From assembly GCF_024347375.1 (NCBI RefSeq), contig NZ_AP025470.1:2356001-2420000 (forward strand): DNA of 64,000 bases. The letters run 5' to 3'. Of the stretch, positions 1 to 10,051 are shown piece after piece (position 1 is the stretch's first letter; each line of letters starts with the position of its first letter). Position numbers and translations under genes: made by a program. Origin of the DNA: Vibrio coralliirubri (GTDB lineage Bacteria > Pseudomonadota > Gammaproteobacteria > Enterobacterales > Vibrionaceae). The notes beneath the pieces were generated by a model. The model was not told the origin of the DNA. It did not search any database and saw nothing but the letters and a program-made list of their open reading frames with translations.

Positions 1-300
1 GCGAACGATTTTTACCTGCTATGGAACTCAATCCTTCCGAACATTCTTACCGTGATCGCACTTGAAGTTACGCTGGCACTGTCAGTTGCAATTCTTGATA
101 TCACGGCTTTAGGTTTCCTAGGGCTTGGCGCTCAAGCACCGAGTACCGAATGGGGCTCAATCTTGGGTGATTCGGTCGAATTGATTTACCTTGCGCCATG
201 GACAGTAACCCTACCCGGCTTAGCAATTATGTTTACAGTGATCGTGATTAACCTCGTCGGTGAAGGTGTTCGCCAAGCGCTAAATGCAGGAATCGAATAA
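1..300 (+). CDS. sapC: SapC-type peptide ABC transporter permease, C-terminal fragment
   Basis: The reading frame is open from the first base, so the gene starts outside the window and only the last 99 residues are seen. They hold the end of a binding-protein-dependent permease domain: a [12 protein letters not shown] stretch typical of DppC/SapC-type permeases (the region contacting the ATPase), then a last membrane segment and a short cytoplasmic tail ending in VRQALNAG. Its stop codon shares one base with the start of the sapD-like ATPase, so the genes are translationally coupled. In enterobacteria Sap proteins import antimicrobial peptides or putrescine and affect Trk potassium uptake; the substrate here is not known. 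The name rests on the sapD and sapF neighbours. Confidence 0.85.
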   Translation, partial: ANDFYLLWNSILPNILTVIALEVTLALSVAILDITALGFLGLGAQAPSTEWGSILGDSVELIYLAPWTVTLPGLAIMFTVIVINLVGEGVRQALNAGIE

Positions 301-1301
301 TGCCGTTACTTGATATTCGACATCTAACTATCGAGATAGAGACCCCTCAAGGGATGGTTAAAGCGGTAGATCGAATGAGTATTACCCTCAATGAAGGGGA
401 AATTCGTGGCTTAGTAGGTGAATCAGGCTCAGGTAAGAGCTTGGTTGCAAAAGCGATCGTCGGAGTATGTAAAGAAAACTGGAAGGTTTCTGCAGACCGA
501 ATGCGCTTAGGTAATATCGACCTACTGCAACTGACGCCGAAAGAAAGGCGCCGAGTGATCGCCCGCGATATCGCGATGATCTTCCAAGAGCCATCGACGT
601 GTCTTGACCCTTCTGAAAAAGTAGGCAACCAGCTCGTTGAAGCGATCCCTTCTCATTCGTTTGAAGGTCGTTGGTGGCAACGATTTAAGTGGCGTAAGAA
701 GCAAGCGATCGCGTTACTGCACAAAGTGGGCATCAAAGACCACTCTCGCCTAATGGACAGTTACTCTTATGAACTAACCGATGGTGAGTGTCAAAAAGTC
801 ATGATCGCAATGGCGATCGCTGCCAAGCCAAAAGTCTTGATTGCAGATGAGCCAACCAACGATTTAGATCCAATTACACAGTCTCAAATATTGCGTCTGT
901 TGAGCCGTATGAACCAGATCAATAACACCACCATCGTGTTGATCGGCCATGACTTAACCACCATTACCCAATGGGCAACCCGCATTACCGTGATGTACTG
1001 TGGTCAATCTGTAGAATCTGCTGATACGCCGAAGTTGTTGGATGCACCCAAGCACCCATATACCGTTGCTCTGCTAAAAGCGATGCCAGACTTTAACGAT
1101 TGGATTCCCCATAAAGAGAAGCTCCAGTCTTTGCCGGGGTCAATTCCACCGCTGCAACATCTTCCTATTGGTTGTCGATTAGGCCCTCGCTGTCCATACG
1201 CACAAAGGCAGTGTGTCGAGATCCCACATACTAAACGTATCAAGAACCATAAGTTTAACTGTCACTTCCCTCTGAATATGGAGAAGAAAAAGAAATCATG
1301 A
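300..1301 (+). CDS. sapD: Peptide ABC transporter ATP-binding protein SapD
   Basis: This 333-residue ATPase of the oligopeptide ABC family energises the Sap importer at the inner membrane. Visible motifs are Walker A GESGSGKS (40-47), Q-loop FQEP (95-98), Walker B LIADEPT (180-186) and a C-terminal cysteine-bearing oligopeptide-transporter extension ([11 protein letters not shown]). The signature is LTDGECQ (159-165) instead of LSGGQ, a degenerate form also known in enterobacterial SapD, so this is a family trait and not damage. The start codon overlaps the sapC stop by one base and the end overlaps the sapF start by four (ATGA), showing a tightly coupled operon. Identification is good; the transported substrate is inferred from the family. 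Confidence 0.92.
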   Translation: MPLLDIRHLTIEIETPQGMVKAVDRMSITLNEGEIRGLVGESGSGKSLVAKAIVGVCKENWKVSADRMRLGNIDLLQLTPKERRRVIARDIAMIFQEPSTCLDPSEKVGNQLVEAIPSHSFEGRWWQRFKWRKKQAIALLHKVGIKDHSRLMDSYSYELTDGECQKVMIAMAIAAKPKVLIADEPTNDLDPITQSQILRLLSRMNQINNTTIVLIGHDLTTITQWATRITVMYCGQSVESADTPKLLDAPKHPYTVALLKAMPDFNDWIPHKEKLQSLPGSIPPLQHLPIGCRLGPRCPYAQRQCVEIPHTKRIKNHKFNCHFPLNMEKKKKS

Positions 1302-2080
1302 GTGCATTATTAGAAGTCAGTGATTTGTCTAAAGACTTTACGACTCGCTCTGGTCTTTTCCGTAAAAAGATTCATCAGGCGGTGAAACCAGTAAGCTTTT
1401 CTCTTGAAGCAGGCCAGACAATTGGTTTTATCGGCCAGAATGGTTCTGGCAAATCAACATTAGCCAGAATGCTCGCAGGCATGGTCGAACCAACCGCTGG
1501 CGAGATCCGCGTGAATGGCGAAAAGCTAGAACACAAAGACTACTCGACTCGTTGTAAGCTGATTCGAATGATCTTCCAAGACCCGAATACGTCGCTTAAC
1601 CCGCGCATTCAGATCGGTCGAATTCTTGAAGGTCCATTAAAGCGAAACACCAACATGCCACCAGAAGCCCGTATGCGTCGTGTGAAAGACACACTACTGC
1701 GCGTGGGCCTTCTACCAGAACATGCTTACTTCTACCCTCAGATGCTTGCTGCGGGCCAGAAACAAAGGGTTTGTTTGGCTCGCGCCTTAATACTTCAGCC
1801 ATCCATCATTGTCGCTGATGAAGCGTTGAATGGTTTGGACATGGCAATGCGCTCGCAAATCATCAATCTGTTCTTAGAACTTCAAGAAGAGATGGGCGTA
1901 TCGTTCGTTTATGTCTCTCAACACCTCGGTATTGTGAAGCACATTACCGACAAGATCATTGTCATGCACGAAGGCAATGTGGTTGAGAGTGGGGAAACAG
2001 ATCAAGTGTTGACCAATCCAACTCACCAAATCACCCAAAGATTAGTTGAGAGCCATTTCTCCAAAGCGCCGAACCACTAA
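1298..2080 (+). CDS. sapF: Peptide ABC transporter ATP-binding protein SapF
   Basis: This is the second ATPase of the Sap transporter, 260 residues, expected to pair with SapD under the two permeases. It has Walker A GQNGSGKS (46-53), Q-loop [11 protein letters not shown] (93-103), signature LAAGQKQR (150-157) and Walker B IVADEA (171-176). The LAxGQKQR signature and DEAL ending are characteristic of SapF. The start overlaps sapD by four bases. The operon appears to end here or with the next gene, 36 bases downstream; no strong terminator is visible between them. Confidence 0.92.
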   Translation: MSALLEVSDLSKDFTTRSGLFRKKIHQAVKPVSFSLEAGQTIGFIGQNGSGKSTLARMLAGMVEPTAGEIRVNGEKLEHKDYSTRCKLIRMIFQDPNTSLNPRIQIGRILEGPLKRNTNMPPEARMRRVKDTLLRVGLLPEHAYFYPQMLAAGQKQRVCLARALILQPSIIVADEALNGLDMAMRSQIINLFLELQEEMGVSFVYVSQHLGIVKHITDKIIVMHEGNVVESGETDQVLTNPTHQITQRLVESHFSKAPNH

Positions 2081-2116
2081 CCTTTAATCACGCTAAATTC
2101 AGCAGAGGGGAAAAGT

Positions 2117-2896
2117 ATGTATCGAACAGCTTCAATGCTTCCCCTCTTGTTGGTGCTGTTATCCTTTAACGCGACAAGCACACCGCTCACATGGCTAGAT
2201 AGAAGCTTCGTCGAAACAGCCTTTTATAACGTCGCGCTTCAACACGAATACTCCCAAGGCAACAAACCGCTCGCCAAGTGGAAACAGCCGATCAAGATTT
2301 GGATCGATCATCGAGTTGGCGATGAGGAACTGCATAAAGAGCTCACAGAGCTTCATATCCAACACTTATCTGAAGTCACCCAACACCCGATAACAATCGT
2401 CAATAAAGAGTCCGAAGCGAACGTTAAATGGATATACACGAGGCAAAGCCAATGGATATCTGAGGCGAAATCGGTGCTTAAACTCAAATCCACTCAACAT
2501 TTAAATAGCGCCATCTGTACGGCAGGTTATCGAACCAATTCTAAAGGTGAGATCGTTTACGCTGGGATTGTAATTCCCGTTGATCAGGCCAGATCGCGAG
2601 GTAAGCTGGTCGCCTGTATCGTGGAAGAGATCACACAGGTTCTCGGCCTGCCGAATGATTCAGATAAAGCCTACCCTTCTATTTTCAACGACCACACGCC
2701 AGAAGACTTATTATCGCCCTTAGACGTAGTGCTACTGCAACTGCTGTATGAACCAGAACTGAAAGCTGGAATGACAAAAACTGAAGTAAAACCTATCGTT
2801 AGAAAGATACTCAAGAGGTACAGTAAAACAGATGTACTTCAACAAGCTTCTAAAGCCGCACAGCAAGCGCCTTTGTATCAGTTGATTGGGTATTGA
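2117..2896 (+). CDS. DUF2927 family secreted protein
   Basis: The 259-residue product has an N-terminal hydrophobic segment (about 7-22) consistent with a signal peptide, so it is probably periplasmic. The C-terminal half matches the DUF2927 pattern: VEEITQVLGLPND (169-181), SIFND (188-192) and LSPLDVVLLQLLYEPELKAGM (199-219). The glutamates before the QxLGL block resemble metalloprotease-like sites in related domains, but no complete HExxH motif is present, so catalysis is not claimed. A GGGG-rich ribosome-binding site precedes the ATG. It lies 36 bases after sapF in the same direction and could be read from the sap promoter. Function unknown. Confidence 0.8.
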   Translation: MYRTASMLPLLLVLLSFNATSTPLTWLDRSFVETAFYNVALQHEYSQGNKPLAKWKQPIKIWIDHRVGDEELHKELTELHIQHLSEVTQHPITIVNKESEANVKWIYTRQSQWISEAKSVLKLKSTQHLNSAICTAGYRTNSKGEIVYAGIVIPVDQARSRGKLVACIVEEITQVLGLPNDSDKAYPSIFNDHTPEDLLSPLDVVLLQLLYEPELKAGMTKTEVKPIVRKILKRYSKTDVLQQASKAAQQAPLYQLIGY

Positions 2897-2994
2897 CGAA
2901 TATAAGTTGGAAGCAATTTAGATGGGATAATTGAATGATAGCGCTACCTAAGAAAGGCAGCGCTGACTTACGATGTTACTGCATTACGAAAGAA

Positions 2995-3384
2995 CTAGCG
3001 CTTAGCAGCCTGCTTTTTCAATTCGAAATCGAACTCATCCGGGAACAAGATAACGCCTTCTTCTTGCTCGTTCGGGAATACCACAACAGCAAGTTCGTCG
3101 TCTTCTAGACCATTCGTCCAGCGACTGTGCCATTTGTTCAACGAAATAGACTCAGCTTTACACTCAGACCAATCACCCGTTGCCCATGATTCTGCGAACT
3201 CTTGGTTTGGCCATACTGGAACACAGTCTTCATCTTCTGTGTTCAGCATTACACAACCGTGTTCATCGGTTAAGATCCATACTTCACGGTTTGCTACGAT
3301 TTCTTTCACACAGTATTTCAGGCGTTGCTCGCCCGTATACTTGTTGATTTCAGCGATTTTTTTATCGTCTAGCTGTGTAGTCAT
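2995..3384 (-). CDS. DUF2750 domain-containing protein
   Basis: A 129-residue, acidic, soluble protein with no signal peptide or membrane segment. The block REVWILTDEHGCVML (35-49), then VWPNQEFAESWATGDW and the acidic C-terminal VVVFPNEQEEGVILFPDEFDFEL, is the pattern of DUF2750 proteins, which are small and of unknown function. It is a single-gene unit: a terminator-bounded pyrophosphatase gene lies upstream on the same strand and the sap region converges from the left. An imperfect inverted repeat (2944-2968) follows its stop and may be its terminator, although the T-run is poor. Confidence 0.78.
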   Translation of the reverse strand: MTTQLDDKKIAEINKYTGEQRLKYCVKEIVANREVWILTDEHGCVMLNTEDEDCVPVWPNQEFAESWATGDWSECKAESISLNKWHSRWTNGLEDDELAVVVFPNEQEEGVILFPDEFDFELKKQAAKR

Positions 3385-3490
3385 CTTAATTTCCTACTTT
3401 AGTCAGTAACTTTGCTCTTAAAGCTATTTTATGCCGAGTGTTTTTAACTTCAAACATTATCGATGAAGAAGAAAGTCTACTTCAAAGAAA

Positions 3491-3515
3491 AACGCCTGCT
3501 AAATAAGCAGGCGTT
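3491..3515 (-). terminator. Rho-independent terminator of ppaC
   Basis: A ten-base-pair perfect stem (3491-3500 with 3506-3515, sequence AACGCCTGCT and complement) is followed on the minus strand by a T-run. It lies 19 bases beyond the ppaC stop codon. Confidence 0.88.
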
Positions 3516-3533
3516 TAATATTAAGCGACTTGA

Positions 3534-4439
3534 TTAAACAAGCTCACCTTGTAGCCAAGGCCAGCCTTGCTTCTTACGGCTTAGTGTATTTTCCATCATC
3601 AATACGCCGTCTTTCTCGTGCTTAACCAATTTCTCAGCCCACTCACCTTTGTATAGAAGACGAGTTTGAGCAGTAGTGATATCTGTTAGCATTACCGCTG
3701 CGAACGCTAGACCGTCTTTCTCACAACGCTCTTCAAGATCAGCTTCTAGTGCTTCGATCATGCCGTCTACTTGCTCAAGAGTCGCAAGTTCAACTTGACC
3801 AACAACAACATCACGACCGTTGAATGGGTAGCCTTTAAGGTCTTTTTCTACTAGCTGTGCAGCAGATAGGCCTTCGATGTTTGTCTTAGCGATTAGAAGC
3901 GCTTTGATGAATGCATCAACGTCAGTTACGCCAGCGATTTCAGCAAGCTCAGCAACGGCGTCTTTGTCTTTTTGAGTACATGTTGGAGAAGCGAAACCAA
4001 CTGTGTCTGAAAGAATTGCAGACATCATTAGTTTAGCGATTTGTTGAGAGATTGCGTGACCTTCAATCTTGAACATGTTGAAAAGTACAGTGTTTGTACA
4101 ACCAACAGGCCAGATCCAAGCTTCCATTGGGTTTACTGTCATCACGTCGCCTAGACGGTGGTGATCGACAATACCTACGATCTCTGCATCAGCAACATCA
4201 TCTGGTGCTTGTGCTAGGTCTGAGTAATCTACTAGCCAGATTTTCTCACCAGCAACAGAAGTACGAAGCTCTGGCTTTTCAGCACCAGCGACTTCTAGAA
4301 TGTGTTGAGTTTCGCGGTTGATCTCGCCTTGGCGAATTGGTGTCGCTTCCTCGCCACGAGCTTTAAGAAGCTCTGTTGCAACTAACGCACTACAAATACT
4401 GTCACTATCAGGGTTTTTGTGACCAACAACTAAAATCAT
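3534..4439 (-). CDS. ppaC: Manganese-dependent inorganic pyrophosphatase (family II)
   Basis: This cytoplasmic enzyme hydrolyses pyrophosphate to two phosphates. The 301-residue length is normal for family II. The DHH-type metal site is clear: GHKNPDSDS (6-14; His7, Asp11, Asp13), DYSD (71-74), DHH (92-94), and the substrate-binding SRKKQ near residue 287. Family II enzymes are activated by manganese or cobalt, unlike the magnesium-dependent family I Ppa. The gene is divergent from a putative manganese/heavy-metal exporter, with a perfect Fur-type palindrome in the shared 201-base upstream region. This suggests that the pyrophosphatase and metal export are tied to metal status (inference). 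Confidence 0.95.
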   Translation of the reverse strand: MILVVGHKNPDSDSICSALVATELLKARGEEATPIRQGEINRETQHILEVAGAEKPELRTSVAGEKIWLVDYSDLAQAPDDVADAEIVGIVDHHRLGDVMTVNPMEAWIWPVGCTNTVLFNMFKIEGHAISQQIAKLMMSAILSDTVGFASPTCTQKDKDAVAELAEIAGVTDVDAFIKALLIAKTNIEGLSAAQLVEKDLKGYPFNGRDVVVGQVELATLEQVDGMIEALEADLEERCEKDGLAFAAVMLTDITTAQTRLLYKGEWAEKLVKHEKDGVLMMENTLSRKKQGWPWLQGELV

Positions 4440-4582
4440 GTTTCTTCCTATTACACTAACAATTATGACTCTACCTTTAGAGCCTCTCTTTATTAGCCAT
4501 ACTTTACCTCATTTTTTTAGATTGGTCATGTTTCGTGGGTTTAGCCAATAGTAACAATAGATAAAAAAACAACAAATGCAAT

Positions 4583-4597
4583 TGATAATTATTATCA
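4583..4597. promoter_or_regulatory. Perfect Fur box
   Basis: The sequence TGATAATTATTATCA is an exact 7-1-7 palindrome and matches the established Fur consensus half site TGATAAT. It lies 43 bases before the exporter start and 143 bases before the ppaC start, so the exporter promoter is the more likely target. The related manganese regulator Mur binds similar sites in alphaproteobacteria; in Vibrio, Fur is the expected binder. Confidence 0.85.
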
Positions 4598-4640
4598 TTC
4601 GTATATATTTATCTTAAGCCACTAATTTTGAGTAACACCT

Positions 4641-5855
4641 ATGGATCGACTAATCTCTTTTTTGCCAAGCAGTAGTGCTGCGAAAACAACTCAGTTTTCA
4701 CTGTCATTTAAGCGCCTGCTTTTGCCTATCTCACTTTCAGCTTTAGTCGCGGCTCCCGCCACGCGAGAATTAACGGTCACCACCTTGTCAGACGCCTTCT
4801 GGGCAGTGTCTTGTTATGTCGCTTTAACCTTGGCTATTTACCACTGGTTAAGCCTGTACATCAACAAAGATAACGTCTTCAATAAGCTCGTCCATCAATC
4901 TCGTTCAAACCAAGTGGTATTCGCGGCTCTCATGGGGGCGCTACCCGGCTGTGGCGGTGCGATAGTGGTGACCACACAATTTATCTCGGGAAAACTCGGA
5001 TTTGGTGCGGTAGTTGCGGTGCTCGTCTCAACCATGGGTGACGCGGCGTTCCTACTCATAGCGAGCGAGCCGAAGACAGGTTTAGCCATGATGGCGATGG
5101 GCGTGATTGTGGGTACTGCGTCAGGCCGAATTATTAACTTATTTCACGCAGACGACTTCTTACGCCCGAAACAAGCAGAAAAAAATGAAGCCACCAACAG
5201 CTGCGCTTCTCAATCTCAAGACAAAAAATCGGTCTCTAAAAAAGCGATAAACCTGCAAGGTTACCTTTGGTCTGTACTGATTGTTCCTGGTGCTGCCGTT
5301 GCCCTACTTGGCTCTTTTCAAGTCGATGTGAACGAGCTGCTCGCTTTGCCTGAAATGTCGATGGAATGGGCGGGGACAATTTTGCTAATCAGCTCGATGT
5401 TTCTGTGGGGGTTGACTCGCGAAATTGAGGATTACAAATCAGCCGTGAGTGAGGACGAAAAATGTATAGGCTCTCACCCATTGCAAAAGACCGCTCAAGA
5501 TACAAACTTTGTCACCGCTTGGGTGGTGGTTGCCTTTCTTTTCTTTGAATTTGGCTCTGTGATAGCAAATGTCGATTTTGCGACGCTATTCTCAAGCTGG
5601 GGCATCATGCTCCCCCTGGCTGGCGTGTTGATGGGTTTGCTACCGGGCTGTGGACCGCAATTATTGGTCACTAGCTTATACCTTTCAGGCGCACTCCCAC
5701 TTTCGGCTCAGGTAGGTAACGCAATTTCAAATGATGGTGATGCACTATTTCCTGCTATCGCGATGGCACCGAAAGCAGCACTGGTCGCAACCTTGTATTC
5801 AAGTGTGCCCGCTTTAATCTGTGCTTATGGCTATTGGTTTATGTTTGAGATCTAA
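4641..5855 (+). CDS. Putative ten-TM manganese/heavy-metal exporter (ArsP_2-like)
   Basis: A 404-residue polytopic membrane protein with two homologous halves. Each half carries an LPGCG motif (101-105 and 334-338) followed by TTQFISG or TSLYLSG, then a MGDA/NDGDA motif (132-135 and 365-368). A polar loop (about 175-203) separates the halves. This fits the putative 10-TM heavy-metal exporter family often annotated as a manganese transporter. The paired PGCG and GD motifs are the likely ion path (inference). It faces a manganese-dependent pyrophosphatase gene and has a perfect Fur box 43 bases upstream. Substrate and direction of transport are not shown by the sequence; manganese, iron or another divalent metal are possible. 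Confidence 0.75.
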   Translation: MDRLISFLPSSSAAKTTQFSLSFKRLLLPISLSALVAAPATRELTVTTLSDAFWAVSCYVALTLAIYHWLSLYINKDNVFNKLVHQSRSNQVVFAALMGALPGCGGAIVVTTQFISGKLGFGAVVAVLVSTMGDAAFLLIASEPKTGLAMMAMGVIVGTASGRIINLFHADDFLRPKQAEKNEATNSCASQSQDKKSVSKKAINLQGYLWSVLIVPGAAVALLGSFQVDVNELLALPEMSMEWAGTILLISSMFLWGLTREIEDYKSAVSEDEKCIGSHPLQKTAQDTNFVTAWVVVAFLFFEFGSVIANVDFATLFSSWGIMLPLAGVLMGLLPGCGPQLLVTSLYLSGALPLSAQVGNAISNDGDALFPAIAMAPKAALVATLYSSVPALICAYGYWFMFEI

Positions 5856-6080
5856 CTTGAGTAGAGTTAACTCCATAGGCTTCTGTATGGTCGGTACTTT
5901 GTATCGGCCTTTTTGTTGCCGTCAGCCTGAGCCTTTCCACAAGTTCTTTTTACCTTCCCTTCCTGCTTCACTGTTTCTACTACTGATCTCAAACAGCGCG
6001 TTACAGCCTGTCTCAAAACGCCCTCTATTAGCCCTGTACAAGGCTTATTTAGAAACACCAACACAGACATCTAAAATACA

Positions 6081-6114
6081 AAAAGCCCCTGTAAGAGTGC
6101 TTACAGGGGCTTTA
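6081..6114. terminator. Bidirectional terminator between metal exporter and torA
   Basis: A perfect 14-bp stem (6082-6095 with 6100-6113, core AGCCCCTGTAAG) and four-base loop, with A-run before and T-rich sequence after. It can end transcription of both convergent genes. The remaining sequence 5856-6080 shows no convincing gene; the longest frame there overlaps the exporter end and runs through this hairpin. Confidence 0.9.
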
Positions 6115-6149
6115 ATTCAAGCTTTAATCTTGGTTCTTAAGTAAAAGAC

Positions 6150-8612
6150 TTAAGAAACTTCGATTGGACCACCGAATGAAGTTACTGGAGGCAGTTTGCC
6201 TTGGAACTTCTCGAAGTCTACCAAACATGTGTTTGCTGACGTCGCTTGAGCAAGTTCAGACGTACCGATATCTTGAGTCAGTGTGTTTGGATCGCCGTAT
6301 GTATCTAGCGCGCCCACTTTCTCGTTGATCGGACCGTACCAAGCACCTTCTTCGATACGAACAACACCAGGAGCGTAGCTATCCATTAGAACAGCACCCG
6401 CTAGTAGTTGACCACGGTCGTTGAACACTCGTACTACATCACCATCTTTGATGCCTTTCTTCTTAGCATCTACTGGGTTGATGTAGATTGGCTCACGGCC
6501 TTGTACCGCGTAAGTCGCACGCCACTCTTCAGATTCACACATCTGAGAGTGAAGACGCTTGTCTGGGTGACAAGATTGTAGCCAGTACGGGTGTTTGTCA
6601 GAGCCTGGACCACCGTGTGAACGTTCAGATTTCTCGAACCACATTGGGTGTTCTTGACAGTGCTCGTAACCCATGTTGCCAACAGTACGGCTTGTGATTT
6701 CGATGAAACCAGAAGGAGTACCTAGTGCGTTGATCTCTGGATCTTCACGGAATGAAGCGTGACGAGTCCATGGCTTACCTTTACCGAAGTCTAGGAAACC
6801 TTTTTCCCAGAACTCAGCAAACTCAGGCATTTCGAACTTGCCTTGGTTTTCCGCGCGACATTCGTCGTACAGAGATTTAACCCACTGCATTTCGTCCATA
6901 CCACGGGTGTAATCGTCGTAACGGCCCCAACGCTTAGTCAAGTTAGACATGATCTCGAAGTCAGTCTTAGACTGGAACAGAGGATCCACTAGCTTGTGCA
7001 TTGCGATCAAACCACGACCAGAATATGCACCGTAACCATCAATATCGTTGCGTTCCCACTGAGTACATGCTGGAAGCACGATGTCAGAGTGACGACAAGT
7101 TGCAGTCCAAGCGAAATCAACAGCCACTACAGTTTGTAAGCTCTTGAATGCTTTACGCATCTTGTTACGATCTTGGTGGTGGTGCCACGGGTTGTTACCA
7201 CTGAATACCATCATCTTGATGTCAGGCAGTGTCACTGTCGCGCCGTTTGCTTTGATCTTCTTACCTGGCTCTAGCAAGCTATCTACCCAGCGAGCAACAG
7301 GGATTACGCGGCTGTAACCGTTGTAATCTGTGTTGGTGTGCTTAGGCGTTTGACCTTGGTCGATGTTCAGCGGGAATGAACCCGGAGCACCGAAGCCAGT
7401 TGAAGATACACCGATACCAGAGTAGTGGTGACCGTAAGAGATACCACCGCCAGGTAGACCAATTTGGCCAACCATTGCTGCGATAACTGCACACATCCAG
7501 TAAGGCTGTTCACCGTGCTCTTGACGTTGGATACTCCAACCAACAAGAATCTGTGTACGACCGTTAACCAGCATCTTAGCGAAGTCACGAATAGAGTCCG
7601 CGCTTGCGCCACAGATAGCTGAAGCCCACTCAGGAGTCTTCTCAACTTTGTCTTTCGTTTCACCTTGAACGTACTTGATGAAATCTTCAAAACCTAGACA
7701 GTAAGTTTCGATGAACTTCTTGTCGTATAGGCCTTCGTTGTAAAGAACGTGAGCAACACCAAGCATGAACGCCACATCAGTTTGTGGGTTTATGTACATT
7801 TGCTCGTTTTCTAGGTAACGACCTGTTTTGTTTTTAACAGGGTCAACAGAAACAACGTTGATCTCTTTCTTAGCAACTTTTTCTTTCAGCTGTTCTAGGT
7901 ATGCGAACGACTCGTGAGTCTCACATGTCCAACCTACTTGAAGGTTTTTAACTGGATCGTTACCCCAAAGAACAATGTTGTCACTGTTTTCTAGGATAAG
8001 TTCCCAAGATGTACCTTGTGCGTAAACTTCAGTAGAACCTAGCACGTAAGGCATGATCGTTTGACCAGCACCTGTTGAGTAGTCACCGATTTTCTTCACA
8101 GAGTAACCGTGAAGTGCCATTGCACGTTGCATGTGGTTAGTACAGCTGTGGAACTGACCTGTTTGTCTCCAACCAGTTTGACCTGTGTGAAGCGCCCATG
8201 GACCGTAATCTTTCTGTACGCGCTCTAGCTCGCGGTAAACAAGGTCTAGTGCCTCGTCCCAAGTCACACGAATAAAGCGGTTGTTACCACGCGTGTCTGC
8301 GCTGTACTTATGCTTCTTCAACCAATCTAGGCGAACCATTGGGTAACGCACACGTGATGGGCTGTAGATAATACCTTTAATACCTTTCAGCATCTCTGTT
8401 GGGTGCTGATCGATTTCTAGAGGTTTAATTTCTTGTACTTTACCCGCGTAAACGCGAGCTCGGAATGCACCCCAGTGAGAACCAGAGACTTTCCACACGC
8501 CGTCTGTTTCTGCAGCAGATGCTGAAGCCGACGCCAATAAGCTTGGACCGATAACCGATGCCGCACTTGTCGTCGCGACACCTTTCAGAAAACTTCTTCT
8601 TGTAATTGCCAT
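6150..8612 (-). CDS. torA: Trimethylamine-N-oxide reductase TorA
   Basis: Periplasmic molybdoenzyme that reduces trimethylamine N-oxide to trimethylamine as the terminal step of anaerobic respiration. The 820-residue product has a twin-arginine signal at the N-terminus (RRSFLK, 5-10, then a hydrophobic stretch and ASA), so it is exported folded with its bis-MGD cofactor. The DYSTGAG segment (177-183) carries the serine expected to bind molybdenum in the DMSO/TMAO reductase group. It is the last gene of torECA, 24 bases after torC. No torD chaperone gene follows; a strong terminator does, so the maturation chaperone must be encoded elsewhere. Confidence 0.96.
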   Translation of the reverse strand: MAITRRSFLKGVATTSAASVIGPSLLASASASAAETDGVWKVSGSHWGAFRARVYAGKVQEIKPLEIDQHPTEMLKGIKGIIYSPSRVRYPMVRLDWLKKHKYSADTRGNNRFIRVTWDEALDLVYRELERVQKDYGPWALHTGQTGWRQTGQFHSCTNHMQRAMALHGYSVKKIGDYSTGAGQTIMPYVLGSTEVYAQGTSWELILENSDNIVLWGNDPVKNLQVGWTCETHESFAYLEQLKEKVAKKEINVVSVDPVKNKTGRYLENEQMYINPQTDVAFMLGVAHVLYNEGLYDKKFIETYCLGFEDFIKYVQGETKDKVEKTPEWASAICGASADSIRDFAKMLVNGRTQILVGWSIQRQEHGEQPYWMCAVIAAMVGQIGLPGGGISYGHHYSGIGVSSTGFGAPGSFPLNIDQGQTPKHTNTDYNGYSRVIPVARWVDSLLEPGKKIKANGATVTLPDIKMMVFSGNNPWHHHQDRNKMRKAFKSLQTVVAVDFAWTATCRHSDIVLPACTQWERNDIDGYGAYSGRGLIAMHKLVDPLFQSKTDFEIMSNLTKRWGRYDDYTRGMDEMQWVKSLYDECRAENQGKFEMPEFAEFWEKGFLDFGKGKPWTRHASFREDPEINALGTPSGFIEITSRTVGNMGYEHCQEHPMWFEKSERSHGGPGSDKHPYWLQSCHPDKRLHSQMCESEEWRATYAVQGREPIYINPVDAKKKGIKDGDVVRVFNDRGQLLAGAVLMDSYAPGVVRIEEGAWYGPINEKVGALDTYGDPNTLTQDIGTSELAQATSANTCLVDFEKFQGKLPPVTSFGGPIEVS

Positions 8613-8636
8613 TGTGTTACTCCAATTGACGTCTTA

Positions 8637-9818
8637 TTAGTGATGGCCTTCAGAAAAATCTGATGAGTGCTTCTGTAGATACTTAAGAACAAGTGCTTCT
8701 GTATCTGTATCGAAGTTAACGAATGCAATCATACCATCTAGCATGCCTACCCAACCGTTAGCACTGAAGTGAGCTTCATCTGGCTGTGAGTGACACGTTG
8801 AACAGTTAGATTGGTACGCTTGACCAGCTGCGTTCCAGATTGGATCGAAGTTATCAACCATAGACTCTTTCTTCATCCAAAGTGCTAGGTTAACTTCTTC
8901 CCAAGGAAGGCCAGTTAGCTCATCTTCTTTCTTCTCACCAACAGTGATTACGTCACTTTGAGATACTTCTTTCGTCAAGATTGCAGTCGAGATGTTCATA
9001 CCGAAGTCTTCTTGGATTACACGTCCGAAGCCTTTCGCTTTACGCCAACCGTCGATTTGAATCTTGATCATGTCGCCTTTTTCGTCGATCACAGCAACTT
9101 TACTTGCAGGGCTTAATAGACCCGCTTCAACTTCAGCTGTTTCATCTGTGTACATTGGTAGGTGACGAATAGAGATCACGTCTGAACCATTTGCGTAAGA
9201 CGTGCTGCTTGCTACGTTTTCTAGCTCGCCAACAATACCGCTCGCTGATGCCATATCTAGTGGAAGGTTGTGAGCAATACCTTTGTGACAGTCAACACAG
9301 CTTTGATCACGCTCTGCCGCGTTCTTCATCTGGATACGCGCTGTTGGGCGCATGTTTTCGAAATCCATTGAATCGTAGTTGTGACAGTTTTTACACTCTA
9401 GAGATTTGTTCGAAGAGAAACGATCCCATTCGTGTTTAGCCAGTTCGATACGACGAGCTTCGAATTTCTCAGGTGTATCCAGGTCTCCAAATACTTGAGC
9501 GAATACTTCTTTAGATGCTTGCATCTTACGAGCAATTTTTGCTGTCCATTCATGTGGAACGTGACAGTCAGGACAAGTAGCACGTACACCAGAAGTGTTT
9601 TTCCAGTGAACCGTTTCTTGTAGTTCTACGTATACGTTGTCACGCATGGTGTGACAGCTTACACAGAATTCTTCTGTATTTGTGTGCTCTAGAGCTGTGT
9701 TAAAACCGCCCCAGAAAATAACACCGGCGATAAAGCCACCCATAGTTAGTACACCAAGACTGATGTGTACTGCTGGGCGAGTCATTGTGCGCCATAATTT
9801 AACTAAAAATGATTTCAT
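8637..9818 (-). CDS. torC: Pentaheme c-type cytochrome TorC (NapC/NirT family)
   Basis: Membrane-anchored cytochrome that passes electrons from menaquinol to TorA. A membrane anchor (about 18-38) is followed by four CXXCH heme sites of the NapC/NirT domain (52-56, 82-86, 142-146, 174-178). A fifth site, CSTCH (339-343), lies in the C-terminal domain characteristic of TorC. Length (393) matches the enterobacterial protein. The gene sits between torE and torA on the minus strand and should be co-transcribed with both. Confidence 0.95.
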   Translation of the reverse strand: MKSFLVKLWRTMTRPAVHISLGVLTMGGFIAGVIFWGGFNTALEHTNTEEFCVSCHTMRDNVYVELQETVHWKNTSGVRATCPDCHVPHEWTAKIARKMQASKEVFAQVFGDLDTPEKFEARRIELAKHEWDRFSSNKSLECKNCHNYDSMDFENMRPTARIQMKNAAERDQSCVDCHKGIAHNLPLDMASASGIVGELENVASSTSYANGSDVISIRHLPMYTDETAEVEAGLLSPASKVAVIDEKGDMIKIQIDGWRKAKGFGRVIQEDFGMNISTAILTKEVSQSDVITVGEKKEDELTGLPWEEVNLALWMKKESMVDNFDPIWNAAGQAYQSNCSTCHSQPDEAHFSANGWVGMLDGMIAFVNFDTDTEALVLKYLQKHSSDFSEGHH

Positions 9819-9868
9819 GTTTAGCTCTCTTAAATATTGATTTTAAAAAATGTTGTTACTAGAGGGCA

Positions 9869-10051
9869 TTACATGCCGCCGTGAGCACCAGGAGGTCCGA
9901 ATACAAACACTTGCAGTGCCCAAACTAGGAAGCCGTAACCGCCTACAAAAGCCACACTTAATATTGGGAAGAGAACCACCGCGATGAAGAGGAAAGACTT
10001 CCACTCCAGCGAATGTTTTTCGCTAGTTTCAATTTTATTAACATCACTCAT
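9869..10051 (-). CDS. torE: TorE, NapE/TorE family small membrane protein
   Basis: A 60-residue protein with one hydrophobic segment (about 19-50) and a glycine/proline-rich end (FGPPGAHGGM), the pattern of TorE/NapE proteins that precede torC in Shewanella and Vibrio. Its role in TMAO respiration is unclear; an association with the membrane cytochrome is possible. It is the first gene of the torECA cluster. Confidence 0.88.
   Translation of the reverse strand: MSDVNKIETSEKHSLEWKSFLFIAVVLFPILSVAFVGGYGFLVWALQVFVFGPPGAHGGM

Noticed and set aside
5821..6144. A 107-residue open frame after the metal exporter gene
   Set aside because: It starts inside the exporter gene, runs through the bidirectional terminator and has no domain or ribosome site; it is probably chance.
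9191..9623. Open frames on the plus strand opposite torC
   Set aside because: They are antisense shadows of a gene with five intact heme motifs and lack ribosome sites.
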